Shown: piece after piece, positions 12,701 through 27,700 of the stretch | How the letters are laid out: each line of letters opens with the position of its first letter | Numbering within the stretch: position 1 is the stretch's first letter | Assembly (NCBI GenBank): GCA_964023205.1 | Contig: OZ026833.1 | Span: 43,369,137 to 43,433,136 of the forward strand | Source: Lutraria lutraria | Taxonomy: Eukaryota > Mollusca > Bivalvia > Venerida > Mactridae | Length of the DNA: 64,000 nucleotides | Reading direction: 5' to 3' | Program-made: the position numbers and the translations under genes | Notes under the pieces: generated by a model | Seen by the model: the letters and a program-made list of their open reading frames with translations, nothing else | The model's database searches: none | Told to the model about the DNA's origin: nothing

Positions 12701-15700
12701 ATGATCAGATAATTATGATCACTTAATGTATGCTGACAGTGCCTCTATGTCAAATATACTGGTTAATTTGTTCACTGCTATGCTTCGTTGTGGATATTAA
12801 ACCAGAAGAACTAAAATGTGGATGGATTATAACTCTGCATAAAAAAATTAAAACCAATCCGAACAATTATAGGGCTATAACCCTATCCTCAACTACTTTG
12901 AAACTATTTGAGATTATATTATTGGGTCGTTGTCCGAACACTATTCTATCAAACATCAGTAAGCAACAATGTGGATTCCAGGCTCATTTGGGCAGATGAC
13001 GACATATACGAGGGACGTTCGAAAAGTAATGTGTATTGTGTAATATCTAAAAAATAACCGACTTTAATGGTCAAAATAACTTTCCATCCTTTCAAAGTAT
13101 TTCCCGTGGTTAGAAATACAAAACTTCAGTTCGTGAATACATTTCTGAAATGCGTCACGGATGGCTGATTTGGATGTACCTCAAAAACACTGACAAACAG
13201 ATGAGCCAAGTGCTTGTCTGGAGTGATATCGACGACCAGATAAGAACTTTTTCAGTTTTTTGAAAACGGAAAAAGTCACAGGGAGCAAGATCTGGTGAGT
13301 ACGGTGTGTGCGACAAGCTGGTTACCCTCTCCGACTTCAGAAACTTGTTTACAATGCCAGATGAATGTGCTGGAGCATTATCATGAACCTCCGCCGGTTT
13401 GTTTTTGCCGCGCCGGTCTTTGGCAAATACAGCCCCCACTTTTACGCGCTTTTGAGAAACAAAAACATTATTAAATTGTAGCATTTAGTTATTTGTTTAA
13501 AAATTGTAAGTCCCATGTTTCTATCTTTACTAGATTTCTTGAAAAATGCAAAGAAAAACTGTCTTTGCCATGGCAAAAGGCATTTAAAGGTCATATTCAT
13601 CGATCCCAGAGGGCTTGGAATTGTTAAATATACACAAATTTATGTACATTTACAAAATTTCACTTATCAAAAATGAAAATTGGCCGCATAAATCGAAATA
13701 AAAAACTATCAAATATCGCACGTGGTTATCTTTCCTTGGCGTGTGACGTCATTGTTGATGTTAATCAATGTAAACACACTAGCTGCACATAATAGCGTAG
13801 CTTTATTATAGCTGTCAACAACATTGAGTACACTTGATTGTTACGGAGATGGACGATTATTTTGATTATTCGTCATGTACGGAAGATCGTTTCGTTGTTC
13901 AACCGTACCAGTTTGAGCCTATTGACGAAATTAGTGAATTTGACACGGATATTTCTAGTAGCGATTCTGGGGATGATTCTAGCATGACAGATGTTTCATC
14001 ATGTTCACACCGTGATGTTTCAGACTGGTATGTATTGTATATATATTTAATCTAAATAGTAAAATTCACCAACTGCAAATAATACAGAAGTATATTTAAA
14101 AATATTAGCTAATAAATGATAATTATGCATTACTCACTTCGACAAGCCGAGTTTCTATATAATCCGGTTAAATCCTTAATCGCGTGTAAGTTTTTTCTAA
14201 CACATTTTTTACACAGAACGTAAGCTCGTCATTTCTTCCTTACAGTAAATGTAGGTCATACTTTAATTAACATAACCAATCAAAACCGAGAACTAATTGA
14301 TCACGCAACGGGAATCCATATGACACGTGTTCAGCATCTGTATTTTTGGACACTTCGAAGGGTCTGTCTTAACACCAAATATGAGTCATATTCGCGAATA
14401 TGAACGAAAGTACACGAATATGAACGATATTTTCATTATTTATGAGAATTTCGGAAGTATTTTATTTCTAAATAAAAAAGAACATAAAAATAATAGGATA
14501 TACCAAAAATCGTTGATTTTGGATCTAATTTACAGAAGTTATGAGCTATTATATGAATACTCGCTTAGAAATTCATATTCGTGAAGGCGTCTGCGCTGCG
14601 AATATGAACAATATTTTTGTCAAATCTAAGTTTTTTATTGAAAGAAATCTTTAAAATTAAAACGGAATATAAATTATAAATAACTAAAAACATTTGGGTT
14701 AATTTAATAAAATTTCGAGATGTTATATGAAAGAACGTATAGAAATTCATATTCGTGTGTAGTAGAGAGTATATATAGAGAATAATAGGTTAGTGTCGTG
14801 GATGAGTAAGTTTATCTGGCAAGGCGGAGGAATTTATCGGGTGAGCCGAAGGCGAATCCGATAATTTCCGCAGCCGAGCCGGATAAACTTTTACTCAATC
14901 CACGTCACTAACCTATTATTCTATTTATCCAGTCACCGAATTTGCTTAAATAAGGGAAACAAACTTGGGACTATTTATTTACTTTTTCATAAATCTGCGC
15001 GTAACGTCACGTTCGTTCACTGACGTCACGATAAACAACGACGTCGGACATCTTGATAATAACGTTATGTAGACGCAGGTAAGTCGTAGAATATTTATCG
15101 ATCAGCCTCAATTCATTTTGGCTAGAAAAACAGCACCCCGGGCACTGAATTTCAACCGGCGATTCTGTTATAAGAACGTGGTCAGGTGACCTAATAAAGC
15201 AAAGTTTATTCGGCACCCCGTTATCTGGCCGATTTTGCCGGTAGTTACTGGATAAATAGAAATTCATATTCGTGATGAGCGTATATATACTCTTGTTGAG
15301 GCATATATTCTTGTTGAGATTATGAAAAATCATATTCGTGATGAGCGTATATTCGTGTTGAGTGTATGGAAATTCATATTCGTGTTGAGAGTATAGAAAT
15401 TCATATTCGTGTACAGTAGAGATCTCGAGTATAGAAATTCATATTCGTGTTGAGAGAAAATCATATTCGTGTTGAGAGTATAGAAAGTCACATTCGTGTA
15501 CAGTAGAGATCTCGAGTATAGCAATTAATATTCGTGTTGAGAGTATAGAAATTCATATTCGTGTTGAGAGAAAATCATATTCGTGTTGAGAGAAATTCAT
15601 ATTCGTGTTGAGAGTATAGAAATTCATATTCGTGTTGAGAGAAAATCATATTCGTGTTGAGAGAAATTCATATTCGTGTTGAGAGTATAAAAATTCACAT

Positions 15701-18700
15701 TCGTGTACAGTAGAAATCTCGAGTATAGAAATTTATATTCGTGTTGAGAGTATAGAAATTCACATTCGTGTACAGTAGAGATCTCGAGTATAGAAATTCA
15801 TATTCGTGTTGAGAGTATAGAAATTCACATTCGTGTACAGTAGAGATCTCGAGTATAGAAATTCATATTCGTGTTGAGAGAAAATCATATTCGTGTTGAG
15901 AGAAAATCATATTCTTGTTGAGAGTATAGAAATTCATATTCGTGTTGAGAGAAATTCATATTCGTGTTGAGAGAAATTCATATTCGTGTTGAGAGTATAG
16001 AAATTCATATTCGTGTTGAGAGAAAATCATATTCGTGTTGAGAGAAAATCATATTCTTGTTGAGAGTATAGAAATTCACATTCGTGTACAGTAGAGATCT
16101 CGAGTATAGAAATTCAATTCGTGTTGAGAGTATAGAAATTCATATTCGTGTACAGTAGAGATCTCGAGTATAGAAATTCATATTCGTGTTGAGAGTATAG
16201 AAATTCATATTCGTGTACAGTAGAGATCTCGAGTATAGAAATTCATATTCGTGTACAGTAGAGATCTCGAGTATAGAAATTCATATTCGTGTTGAGAGTA
16301 TAGAAATTCATATTCGTGAATTATGAGCGTATAATGAGGAAAAAAGAAGACTAACTCGAAGTTATCTGTGCATTCAATAGGTTTCTTTCAGTAACCTATC
16401 CATTTTATTATTTACACAGTCAATAAAAACAGTAAAAAAACTTGAAATAGGCATAAAAATGAAAGCTCATGAGCGTATAGAGATTCATATTCGCGAGAGC
16501 GTATACTAATTCGGCATATCCGTTATGAGCATATAGAAATTCATATTCATGAGAGTATAGAAATTCATATTCGCGACAGCGTATATAAGAAATATGATAT
16601 GAATGATAATTGCACTATAGATTGACATAATAACAGTTAAGAAATATTTCACATGTTAAATATTTAATCATTTGATTTGCATTATATTTTAATATAGAAC
16701 TGCGGTATTAATGCACAAACTGTCAGGGTTTAAAATTAACAAGTCTACGCTAATAACACTCGTTTTGCAGATGATGTGCTCGATCTCTCTGCAAACAATT
16801 AAGCATCAATTAATTTCTTTTGTGTGATCTTACAAACAATAAGCAGGGTGCATAAAAAATGTGCTTGAAAAACAATCGCATCTAATTAAGTTCAAACTGA
16901 ACGAACTAATATCAAACAAACTTGCTCATTCACTAATATTTATAGTTGGTCAAAAGCGAATTATACGCTTACGTAATATATGGTAGTGATCAAGCACTAG
17001 CTCATTAATATTTTCTTTTTGTTAGATATCTACTTGTCTTAATTCAAAATACGAATCGTATATATATACAATACAAAACAGCAAGGTGAAATTATACGGC
17101 TCTTACTTTTGACTTCTGACAATACTTTGTCAAAATGGGATCAATCTCACAATATAAATAAGTTAGATAATATGTACTGAATTGTAAATTGATGCTTTTG
17201 ATCTGTTCTGTAAATTTATTGTTTGTAAAATGTTGCATACAATTCACGAATGTAATAGAATAATGTTTATATGCTGATGTGCTGTAATACATACAGTATC
17301 TGTTCTGTTCAGTGTATTGACCTCTCCAAGGTGGCGTAAATAAATAAATATTTATATTTTGCACTTCCCTGTCTCTGTAGTTAATTTATGTCACAGTGTA
17401 AAAACAAACACAAAGGTATTCTCCCCACAAGCTGGCGTAAATAAATATATATTTATGTTTTAAAGTTCAAACTGAATAATTGAACCTGTTTGTTTGGCAT
17501 TGTATTAGGTGTTAATGATCCTTGTTGATCTATGTTGGAAAGCGGTCTTAGTTATTGTTGTTAGTTTTTGGTGGTATAAAGGAGGAGGATGATGAAGATC
17601 TGTACGCTAAACTCCGTGGGGTTTTAGTTGAAAAATTGAAAATTGCACAGACCATCGTTGATTCAATAAAAATTGAACGAATTCATAGAATTGGCAGGCT
17701 AAGTGAAGATCGTAGCAATGCTCGTAAAGTGGTGTGCAAGTTTGCTTTTTTCTCAGATCGGGAATTAATCAGGCGGCAGAAAAAACTTCTGGATGGTACG
17801 GACTACTTTCTCCATGAACAGTTCCCTCCAGAGATCGTAGCCAAGCGGCGTAAGCTGATGCCAAAGTTGAAAGAGGCGATAAAGGATAAAAAGAAGGCGT
17901 GGTTAGTTTACGACACTCTTTATATAGACGGAGTTCCGGTTAAATCTGAGTAGGACTGGTCGGAGGATGGAGTTAGTGTGTTAGTCCGGAATTTGAATGG
18001 TTTGACTGAATCAAAACTTTCAGATACTGAATTCATTTCTCTATTAAATGAAAATGATATAAATGTTTTAAGCGAATTGTGGGCTGATGAACATTCAAAT
18101 ATCTCTTTAGATGGCTATTTTTGTTATAATTTCTATCGAAAGTTTAAGCATAAAAGAGCAAGGCGAAATAGTGGCGGTATTGTTATTTACGTACGAAATT
18201 GTTATAAGCAAGGCATCTCTGTGGCTAGAAATAATTCTGATACTGTTATTTGGCTGAAACTAGACTGTAAATTTTTTAACTTTGACAAAGATGTATATTT
18301 ATGTTGTTTATACCTATGGTCGGACGATTCAGCAGCAACCACCCTCATTGATGCTAATCTTTTTGATACCCTTGTTCAAGATGTTAATTATTTTGAAGAG
18401 CTTGGTAGGGTATACTTAGCAGGTGACTGGAACTGTCGGATAGGTTGTAAGCCGGATTTTGTTGTTTGCGATAAAAATATATCAAATTATGATCCAGAAT
18501 ATTATGTTCCCGACCAACACATTGATAGGGCCTCACTCGATACTGTATGTAATACACGCGGTCAAAAATGCTAGATCTCTGTAAGGCAACCGGTTTGCGG
18601 GTTGCAAATGGTAGATTAGGCCATACAGATAATTCTTGTAGTTTCACGTTTTTCAGCCGTGGTGCAAGCACGATAATTGACTATTTGCTTTTAAAAGAAC

Positions 18701-21700
18701 AAGAATTTGACAGCATCAGTAAATTTAAAATGTGTCCCTTTAATATGTTTAGTGATCATGCTGCGCTGAATTTTGTTATTACAACGATAAAACCTCAAAC
18801 TGAGAATACCGAGGGAAGAATAGACGCGGCGCAAACACATACGTTCTATAAATGGAACACTGATTATAAAGAATTATTTCGGCGCGGCCTTATTGCCAAA
18901 TTACCCGAGTTTAATAACCTTATTTTGAGATGTTATGGTGAACCAGTTTGCATTGACCGTCTCGTCAACGATTTTTCTAGTGTAATTACAGATGTCGCTT
19001 CGCCAATGTTCAAACACGTTTATAAAAGCAATGTACCCTCTAAAACACAACCAAAAAATAACACATGGTATGATAAAGAATGCTTCGATCAAAGGAACTT
19101 GTATAAAATGGCTTTTCAAAACTATAACAGAGATAAAACCGAATGTAATAGAAAGCAGGTATGCAACCAACGGAAAATATATAAATATACGGTACGGAAG
19201 AAAAAACGCGCCCATAAATTAAAACAAGGTAAGCAGATTGCGGAACTTAGGAAAAGTAAACCGCGTGATTTTTGGAAACATTTCAAATCCAAAAGCCAAA
19301 GGTGCGATAATGACATATCGGCCGAACGTTTTAGGGATTATTTCTTGGAGTTATTTAGCAATATTTCACCAACTGTTATAAATGAGGTCGAAGAGTTTAG
19401 TAATAAAGATGACTTTAGTATTAACGACCCTTGAGGAACTGAACCGTCACATTACATTAGGGGAGGTAATCGCTGCAATTAAACGCCTTAATAGAAATAA
19501 ATCTAACTGTCCTAGTGACAACCTGCTTGATGAGTACTTTATTGAATCAGCTGACATACTTGGTGGACATATAACGGACCTCTTCAACAAAATTTTAGAC
19601 GCAGGGCACTTCCCAGAATTATGGTCCCAAGGCTTTATTGTACCGATACATAAAAAGGGGGACAAAAACAACCCTAATAACTATAGGGGTATAACACTTT
19701 TGAGTAATCTGGGGAAGTTATTCACAGCGGTATTAACGTCACGTGTTGAAGCATGGTATGAAAAACATAACCGTCTATCAGACGCACAATTCGGCTTCCG
19801 TAAAGGCTACAGCACGGTCGACGCTGTTTTTGCGTTACACAGTTTAGTAGAACATATACTGGCACAAGGGTCACGCTTACCCTGTGCGTTCGTAGACCTA
19901 CAGAAGGCTTTCGATTCCGTGTACCGCCAAGCCCTGTGGTTCAAATTGTACTACCTCGGACTTGATGGCAAAGTCCTGAAAATGTTCAAGTCTATGTATA
20001 CTATAGTAAAATCATGCGTTAGGCACTGCGATTCGTATTCTGATTTCTTCGATATCTCGATAGTGTTAAGACAAGGTTTAAATAATTCGCCGGTGCTGTT
20101 TGCGCTTTTTCTTGAAGACCTTGAACTGTTTTTACAAAGTACCAATACATCGGGTTTATCTATTTATGACATGTGTGTTATTATACTGTTGTTCGCCGAT
20201 GATATGGTGATTGTCGGAAATTCTATCGTAGATTTACAAAACAGTTTAAATGGATTACACGAGTATTGCCGATATTGGGGACTCCAAGTAAATACGAACA
20301 AAACCAAAGTTGTAGTATTTCGACGAAGAGGCGTTATTAAACCAAATGAAAATTGGTATTATAATGGGGAGCCACTCGAAATTGTAAATGACTTTAATTA
20401 CCTCGGGGTTGTTTTCAATTACACGGGCTCATTTGTTATGAATAATCAGTATGTGATTGGGAAAGCCCTCAAAGCTTTAAACGTTTTGCTACGTAATATA
20501 AACAAATATGATCTAAGTCCTTCGATATCATTGCAATTATTTGATGCATTTGTGGGATCCATTTTAAACTATGCTAGTCCTGTTTGGGGATTCAGTAAAT
20601 CAAAGGAAATAGAGCGGGTTCATCTAAAATATTGTAAATATATACTAGGTGTTAAATTAAGCACAAGTAACGTTGCTGTATACGGAGAATTAGGGAGATA
20701 CCCATTGTACATTTCCAGGTATATTCAAATAATAAAGTATTGGTATAAATTACTTGATACAGAAAACATTATATTGAAACATATTTATCAAAACGCGTAT
20801 CTTAAATGCGAAAATGGCATCAACAATTGGCCAAAAAAGGTTAAATCCCTGCTTTATAGAACTGGTTTTGCTGAAGTATGGAACTTCCCTGATAGCTTAC
20901 AGTTCAAGCAGTTTCTACCAGTTTTTAAGCAAAGACTAATTGACTGTTATTCACAAGAATGACATGCAGATGTAATGAACAATGCCGTACTTACGCATTT
21001 GTATTCGTATATAAAAGAACAGTTTGTTTATGAACCGTATTTGCATTTTTTACAGAGTAAACCCTTAAGAAGCGCTATAACACGTCTGCGGTTAACTTCA
21101 CATAGGCTCCGCATAGAATCCGGTCGATATGGTCGTAATCGCCTAGAGCGACATGAAAGAGTATGCCAATTATGTGACACAAGCGACCTTGAGGACGAGT
21201 TCCATTTTATTTTAAAATGCAGGGCCTACGACAATTTACGTAGTCAATATATAAAGCGCTATTACTATATCCGCCCAAATATGTTGAAATTAATAAATCT
21301 TTTGCAATGTACAAATAGAAAAACGCTTAAGAACTTAAGCAATTTCATAATAAAAGCGAACAACAGAAGAAATGAACTGTTATGTCAAACTTTGTAACAA
21401 TAAAAATAATAGAAATAATAATATTTCACAGTAATATTTTTCTTCTAGTTTACATTGTCGATTTTCGACACTAGTTCCTTACAAGTAACATATCTGTAAG
21501 AATTTAGTAAGATACACCCAATATTCTACATATATAGAGTTCATTCTCCTCTCTAAAAAACACTTAATACATTATAACTCCGTCCATTTTAAAAATGGAT
21601 TGTCCACTGAATCCCATTTAAAATGGCCATTTTCAGCAAATTTTGCTGAAAATATGCATGTATTTTTCAATAGTTTGACTGGAAATTTGAATAAAGAGAA

Positions 21701-24700
21701 CAAAAAAACTTGAATTTGTAGAAAATATAATTCATAAAATCTGTTATTTTAATATAAATATACATAGAATATTAACATATATCTATGAAATGTTCCGCTA
21801 GCGGAACATTTCATTCAAACATATATATACATTATTCTAATGAATCACACAAAATAAAATTGTTCTGCCGGCGGAACATTTCTTCAAGAAACTGTTCAAG
21901 TTGCACATGAAACATATCAAAATGCTGATCTTGAGATGTGAATGTTCTGCCGGCGGAACATTTTCTCAAGAAACTGTAAAGTTGAACAAGAAATATATCA
22001 AAATACAGATTTTGAGATGTGACTGTTCCGCTGGCGGAACATTTTCAAGAGACTATAAAGTTGCCCAAGAAATGTATCAACTCAAAATACAGTTTTTGTG
22101 AAGAAAACGTTCCGCCGGCGGAACATCTCTTCTAATACCTAATGAATCTTCAGAAAATAATTGTTCTGCCGGCGGAACATTTTCTCAAGAAACTGTAAAG
22201 TTGCATATGAAACATATCAAAATACAGATTTTGAGATGTGAATGTTCTGCCGGCGGAACATTTTCTAAAGAAACTGTAAAGTTGAACAAGAAATGCATCA
22301 ATTCAAAATACAGTTTTTGTGAGGGAAATGTTCCGCCGGCGGAACATCTCTTCCAAAACTTATGAATCTTCAGAAAATAATTGTTCTGCCGGCGGAACAT
22401 TTTCTCAAGAAACTGCAAAATTGCACAAGAAATTCACCAAAAAACAGGTTTTGTGATGTGAATGTTCCGCTGGCGGAACATTTTCTCAAGAAATTGTAAA
22501 GTTCCACAAGAAATGTATTAATTCAAAATTTATACAGTTTTTGTGAGGAAAATGTTCCGCCGGCGGAACTTCTCTTCTAAAATTTACGAATCTTCAGAAT
22601 ATAATTGTTCTGCCGGCGGAACATTTTCTCAAGAAACTGCAAAATTGCATAGGAAATTTATCAAAAAACAGGTTTTGTGATGTGAATGTTCCGCCAGCCC
22701 AACATTCTCTCAAGAAACTGTTCCAAAAGTCTCACAAGGAATGAATCAATTAAAAGAACAGTTTTTGTGAGGAAAATGTTCCGTCGGCGGAACATCTCTT
22801 CTAATACCTAATTAATGAATTTTCAGTATATAATTGTTCTGCCGGCAGAACATTTTCTCATGAAACTGTAAAGTTGGACTAGAAATATATCAAAATACAG
22901 TTTTTGTGATGTGAATGTTCTGTCGGTTGTAAATGTTCCTCTGGCAGAACATTTTCTCAAGAAACTAAAGACGAACAAGAAATATTGATAGTTAATATAT
23001 ATCAGTGTTCTGCCGGCAGAACATTAAGATTAGTATTACAAGTCAATTGAAGTCATGCTGATCATCATTATCAGATATTTTCAATTATATATATCAAAAT
23101 ATAGCCGATGTAATGTGAATGTTCCGCTGGCAGAACTTACATATTCCTTGGATAACGTAAACCAAACAAGAAAGAGATTTTAAAAAAACAAGCTTAAAGT
23201 CAGTGTTGCATGCAGTCCCCTGCCAGCACATATCATTGGAATGTTAGCTGATGTTTATACAGCACCATCTGTCTAGATTTTTTAATGATGATAATTAAGT
23301 TATCATCCAGAAACCAAATTTCAGTGACCTAGATATTTGACCTATTGACCCAAATGTAATCCTACTCTAGGTTATCTCCTAAGCTATCCATACACCAAAT
23401 TTTCATTGAAAATCATCACCCCTAACTGAAGTTATCATACGGAAACCAAATTTCTATTTCTAGTAACTGTAACCTAGATGTTTGACCTATTGACCTCAAA
23501 TGCAATCCAACTCTAGGTTATATCCTGAGCTAGCTATATACTAACTTTCATTGAAATATGTCACCCCTAACTGATGTTATCATCCGGAAATCGATATCCA
23601 TTTCTGGTAGCAGTGATCTAGATATTTGACCTATTGACCCCAAATGCAATCCAACTCTAGGTTATCACCTACGCTATCCATACATCAAATTTCATTGAAA
23701 TCCGTCACCCCTAACTGAAGTAATCATCAGGAAACCAAATTTCTATTTTTAGTAATAGTGACCTAGATGTGTGACTTATCGATCTCAAATGCAATCCCAC
23801 CCTAGGTTATCCCCTAAGCTATCCATACACCAACTTACATTGAAATCCATCACCCCTAACTGAATTTATCATCCGGAAACCAATTTTCTATTTTTAGTAA
23901 CAATGACCTAGATATCTGACCTATTGACCCCAAATGCAATCCTTATCTAGGTTATCCCCTAAGCAATCCATACACCAATTTTCATTGAAATCCATCACCC
24001 CTAACTGAATTTATCATCCGGAAACCAATTTTCTATTTTTAGTAACAGTGACCTAGATAATTGACCAATTGACCTCAAATGCATCCCACTCTAGGTGATA
24101 CCCTAAGCTATCCATATACCAACTTTCATTGAAATCCCTCAATTCTAACTGAAGTTACCGTACGGAAACCACTTCGGACAGACAGACGGACGGACGACAA
24201 CAAACACTATAGTACCCTCCGGTATGGCAGGGGACTAATACACTTATGTCAGTGCTCCACCGGCAGAACATTTCTTTTATGATACCATGCTGATAAACAT
24301 TATCTGATATTTTCAATAACTTGTCTGCTTCATTCAGCTTCTCATAGAACGCTTTCCTGTCACTGAACACTTCCCTCTCACAGAACTTAAACTGACTCAG
24401 ACTGTGGAGTTTTAAAAAACGTGCTGATATTTTTAATTTGTTCCAACAGTCTGTTTGCTTTATGTCTGGAATTACAATACCATGAGTCCAAGTTGGTTTA
24501 TCTTTGAAGAATTAATTCCATTGTCCAATATCCATGACTTATATGCTGTCCTTTGAAAATGACACAAACATTTTTACCACATTTTGTACTTTGTAATGTA
24601 GGGGTTGTGTCACATAAGAAATCTTCACAAAAAATGGTCCTAGCCACTTGGAAATTGCCACTATAGAAAGCAATTTCTGTGGGTTTTTTTTACATCAGCT

Positions 24701-27700
24701 TTTTGTTAATTTTCCACTGATGTGACTGAATGCTGCATCAACATCTTCATGAGTATGACCAATCATCAGGAAGGATATGTGCACCTGCAATGTCAAAATA
24801 AATGTTGACATTAATATAAAATAATAAGATGAAAGAATGCACAATTTTAATAATCTACTTGTGCATGTAATGGGTGAATACTGATCTTTCTGTAGATATA
24901 AATCTAAGCATTTTGTTTCCCTAAAACTGCATGCATTTAAGTCATCTTTTGATCTACATTGAGACAAAAATTATGAATTGATTATTCATGCATGTATAAA
25001 TAGTATAATACAACCATCATTGTTTTTGTAAGAATTTTCAAAACTGAGAGCAGTATAAACAAAAACTGCAATATTTTAAGTATAAACTCATTATATCAAG
25101 ACCAACAATTGTAAATTTATAAGCAATGTAATCATGATGATGCATTAATACTTAATTAAGTATAAACATCAAAAACAGAATTCATCATAACTAATAAAGT
25201 TAACAAATTAAGCTCTGTCTGAATATTCACTTAAATGGTAACAGGTATATGTAACGTAAAACTATCATGGAATAGGCATTGTGATTAAATAGGTTTTCAA
25301 GCAATTTGCCCTGTTGAACTAGTTTTTGACCCCAGATGACCATTATCAAAGTTGTCTAAGATATCATTAAAATAAACATTTTGACAGTTTCATGAAGATC
25401 CAGTGATTTCTAGAGCTAGTGTTCACAAGGTTTTCCGTCCATTTGCCCTGGTGACCTAGTTTTTTACTCTTAATAGCCCATTATCAAACCTCCAAAATTT
25501 TGTCAATATTAACATTCTGACCCAGTTTTGTAAAAAGTTAACTAATGTGGCCCCTAGTGTGTTCACAAGGTAAAAGTTGATATATATCAAAAGCTGATGG
25601 AAATCATAAGTTTCGAGTCTGTATTATAAAGTCAGTTGTCATCAAGGTTTACCAGTGATTCGATCTTGTAACCTAGTCTCAGACCCAAGATGACTCATGT
25701 TCAGTCTTGTCTAAGATATCACTACTTAAGACGAACTCTGATCGAATAAAAACTGTGACATCTAGAGCGTTAACAAGGCTTTCCTAAGAATTGTCCTGGT
25801 GACCTAATTGTTGACCCTCCATGTCCTGACTTGTTCATCATATTGTTAAGACAAACATTCTGACAAAGTTTGGTTAATATGATCAAACTAAAACTGTGAC
25901 ATCTAGAGTGTTAAGATTTTCCTAAGATTTGACCAGGTGACCTAGTTTTTAACCCAATATGACCCATTATCGAACTTGTCCAAGATACTAGTAAAGCAAA
26001 CATTCTGACAAAGTTTGATGCAGATCCAATCAAAACAGTGACCTCTAGAGTCAGTGTTCACAATGTTGTCATTGAATCAAACTTTTACCCCCAAATGACC
26101 TATGTTGAAACTTGTCTAAAATTTTGTCAATACGAACATTCTGACCCAGTTTTGCAAAGGTTTAACTAAAATGTGGCCTCTAGTGTGTTCATAAAAATTG
26201 ACCTGGTCAATATATATTTTGTATTGGTAATAATTAAGTTACTAAATTAGTTATCGTTGACATATTTCCAATTAAGTATGACATAAGATAAATCGCATCG
26301 AATTTCATAGTACATGTATTTATAAAATCTCTCATGTTTTGTCTTTATTTAGTTTGTGACCTATAAAATGTATATTATATTGTATGTTATGTGACCATGT
26401 ACCTATAAATTTGTGTACAAGTTACTGAATAAACTATGTTCTGTACTGTTCTGTTATCCATTTTTTGTATTATACGTTGATGTATGCTCATATTGTCATG
26501 TATATGTTTGTACTGATTTGAGAAATAAACATTGCATTGTATTGTAAATAAATTTGACATCATTCAGTATTTCAATCTACATCAAGCCAAAATTGCTTAC
26601 ATCTGACTGCAAGTAATCGCAATTCGGATTTATCAGTTGTGTCTACTGTTATCTAATTAAAATAAATCTAAATTACATTAAAAAAATAACATTTGAAAAT
26701 ATAAAATTTCACCCATTTAGTATATCCGACTGTAGTGTTGTGCCTGATGATGAACGAAAATGTAACAGTTAAGACAGTCTTCCATTTTGATTAATATATG
26801 GGTATGGCTTCATTGAGGGGGGGGGGGGGGGGGTTAAAGATATAAATTCATTTGAGTACTCAGTCTGTCCTACACTTATTAAATCTGTTAGCTCAATCAA
26901 ATTTGACCAGTCAGTTTTTGCCCTACATTCCTGTTCGCCATTATTCAGTTCAGGACACCACTCATTTTATAACACACTTCAATAGCGTTACAGCTTTCGT
27001 AACAGTTCTACTGTATTTTAATTTTGCTTATGCTCTGTAAACTATTTCAGGTGTATGTGTGGTCAGTGCACTGAGATGCAAACAGTGACTGAAGAAAAAT
27101 GCTGTAAGAATATGAACGTTGTCGAGGATAAGGCGAAAGGTCTTAAATGTATTACAGAACATGAGGGGTTCCAGGTGAACTGTCTCAACATCCACGTCCT
27201 GGAAACATTTTACTATGAGTACGTTATCAACCATGGACCTCTTGAAGAAGATCAGCTGATTCATGAGTATGATATCATTATTTTCTAATTGGTTTTATGC
27301 TGTCTCCATATTTTATTGTTCGTTGATAAATGATAAACTTTGGTAGTGGCTTATATCAGACCGACATACAGCATTCTTTGATAGTTTGTTAGGTGTGTAA
27401 GAAAAAATATAAATTTCAGTTGATCTTTTACTGTGCAATATTAATATGCATCCTCATGAGTTGATGAGCTTAATTTCTTTGGTTCTTACTTTAATTGATC
27501 ATGCGTCTATTTCAGGTTGTACAGATATTTAGCCTACAGGTTTACACGTTGGGTGTATGGGCTGCTTGGAAAAAGATGTCGAAAAGTAATTCCATCATGT
27601 GTTGTGACAGCCATTCGGAACCGATTTCCGTCCGAGCAGTATTGTGGATCTTTATACCCACAGTGAAATTTTTGAGCAGACATTAAGGATGTTATAAGTG

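Larger units (their letters stand above)
17549..21425 (+). mobile_element. Non-LTR retrotransposon (LINE), 5'-truncated and fragmented
   Basis: An ORF1 tail, an endonuclease, an RT and a C-terminal zinc knuckle follow in order, with an A-rich 3' end (AACAATAAAAATAATAG). ORF1 lacks its N-terminus, there is a stop directly upstream, and ORF2 carries two frameshifts and one stop. The insertion lies in the 13-kb intron of the P2X7-domain gene, in the same orientation. The clade is undetermined. Confidence 0.9.

Noticed and set aside
12504..12712. Separate small genes in 12.1-13.0 kb
   Set aside because: The frames together align to one decayed LINE RT with frameshifts.
21780..23140. CRISPR array or bacterial contamination
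   Set aside because: Repeats are palindromes in AT-rich eukaryotic intron sequence, spacing is irregular, spacers are themselves related, and there are no cas genes.
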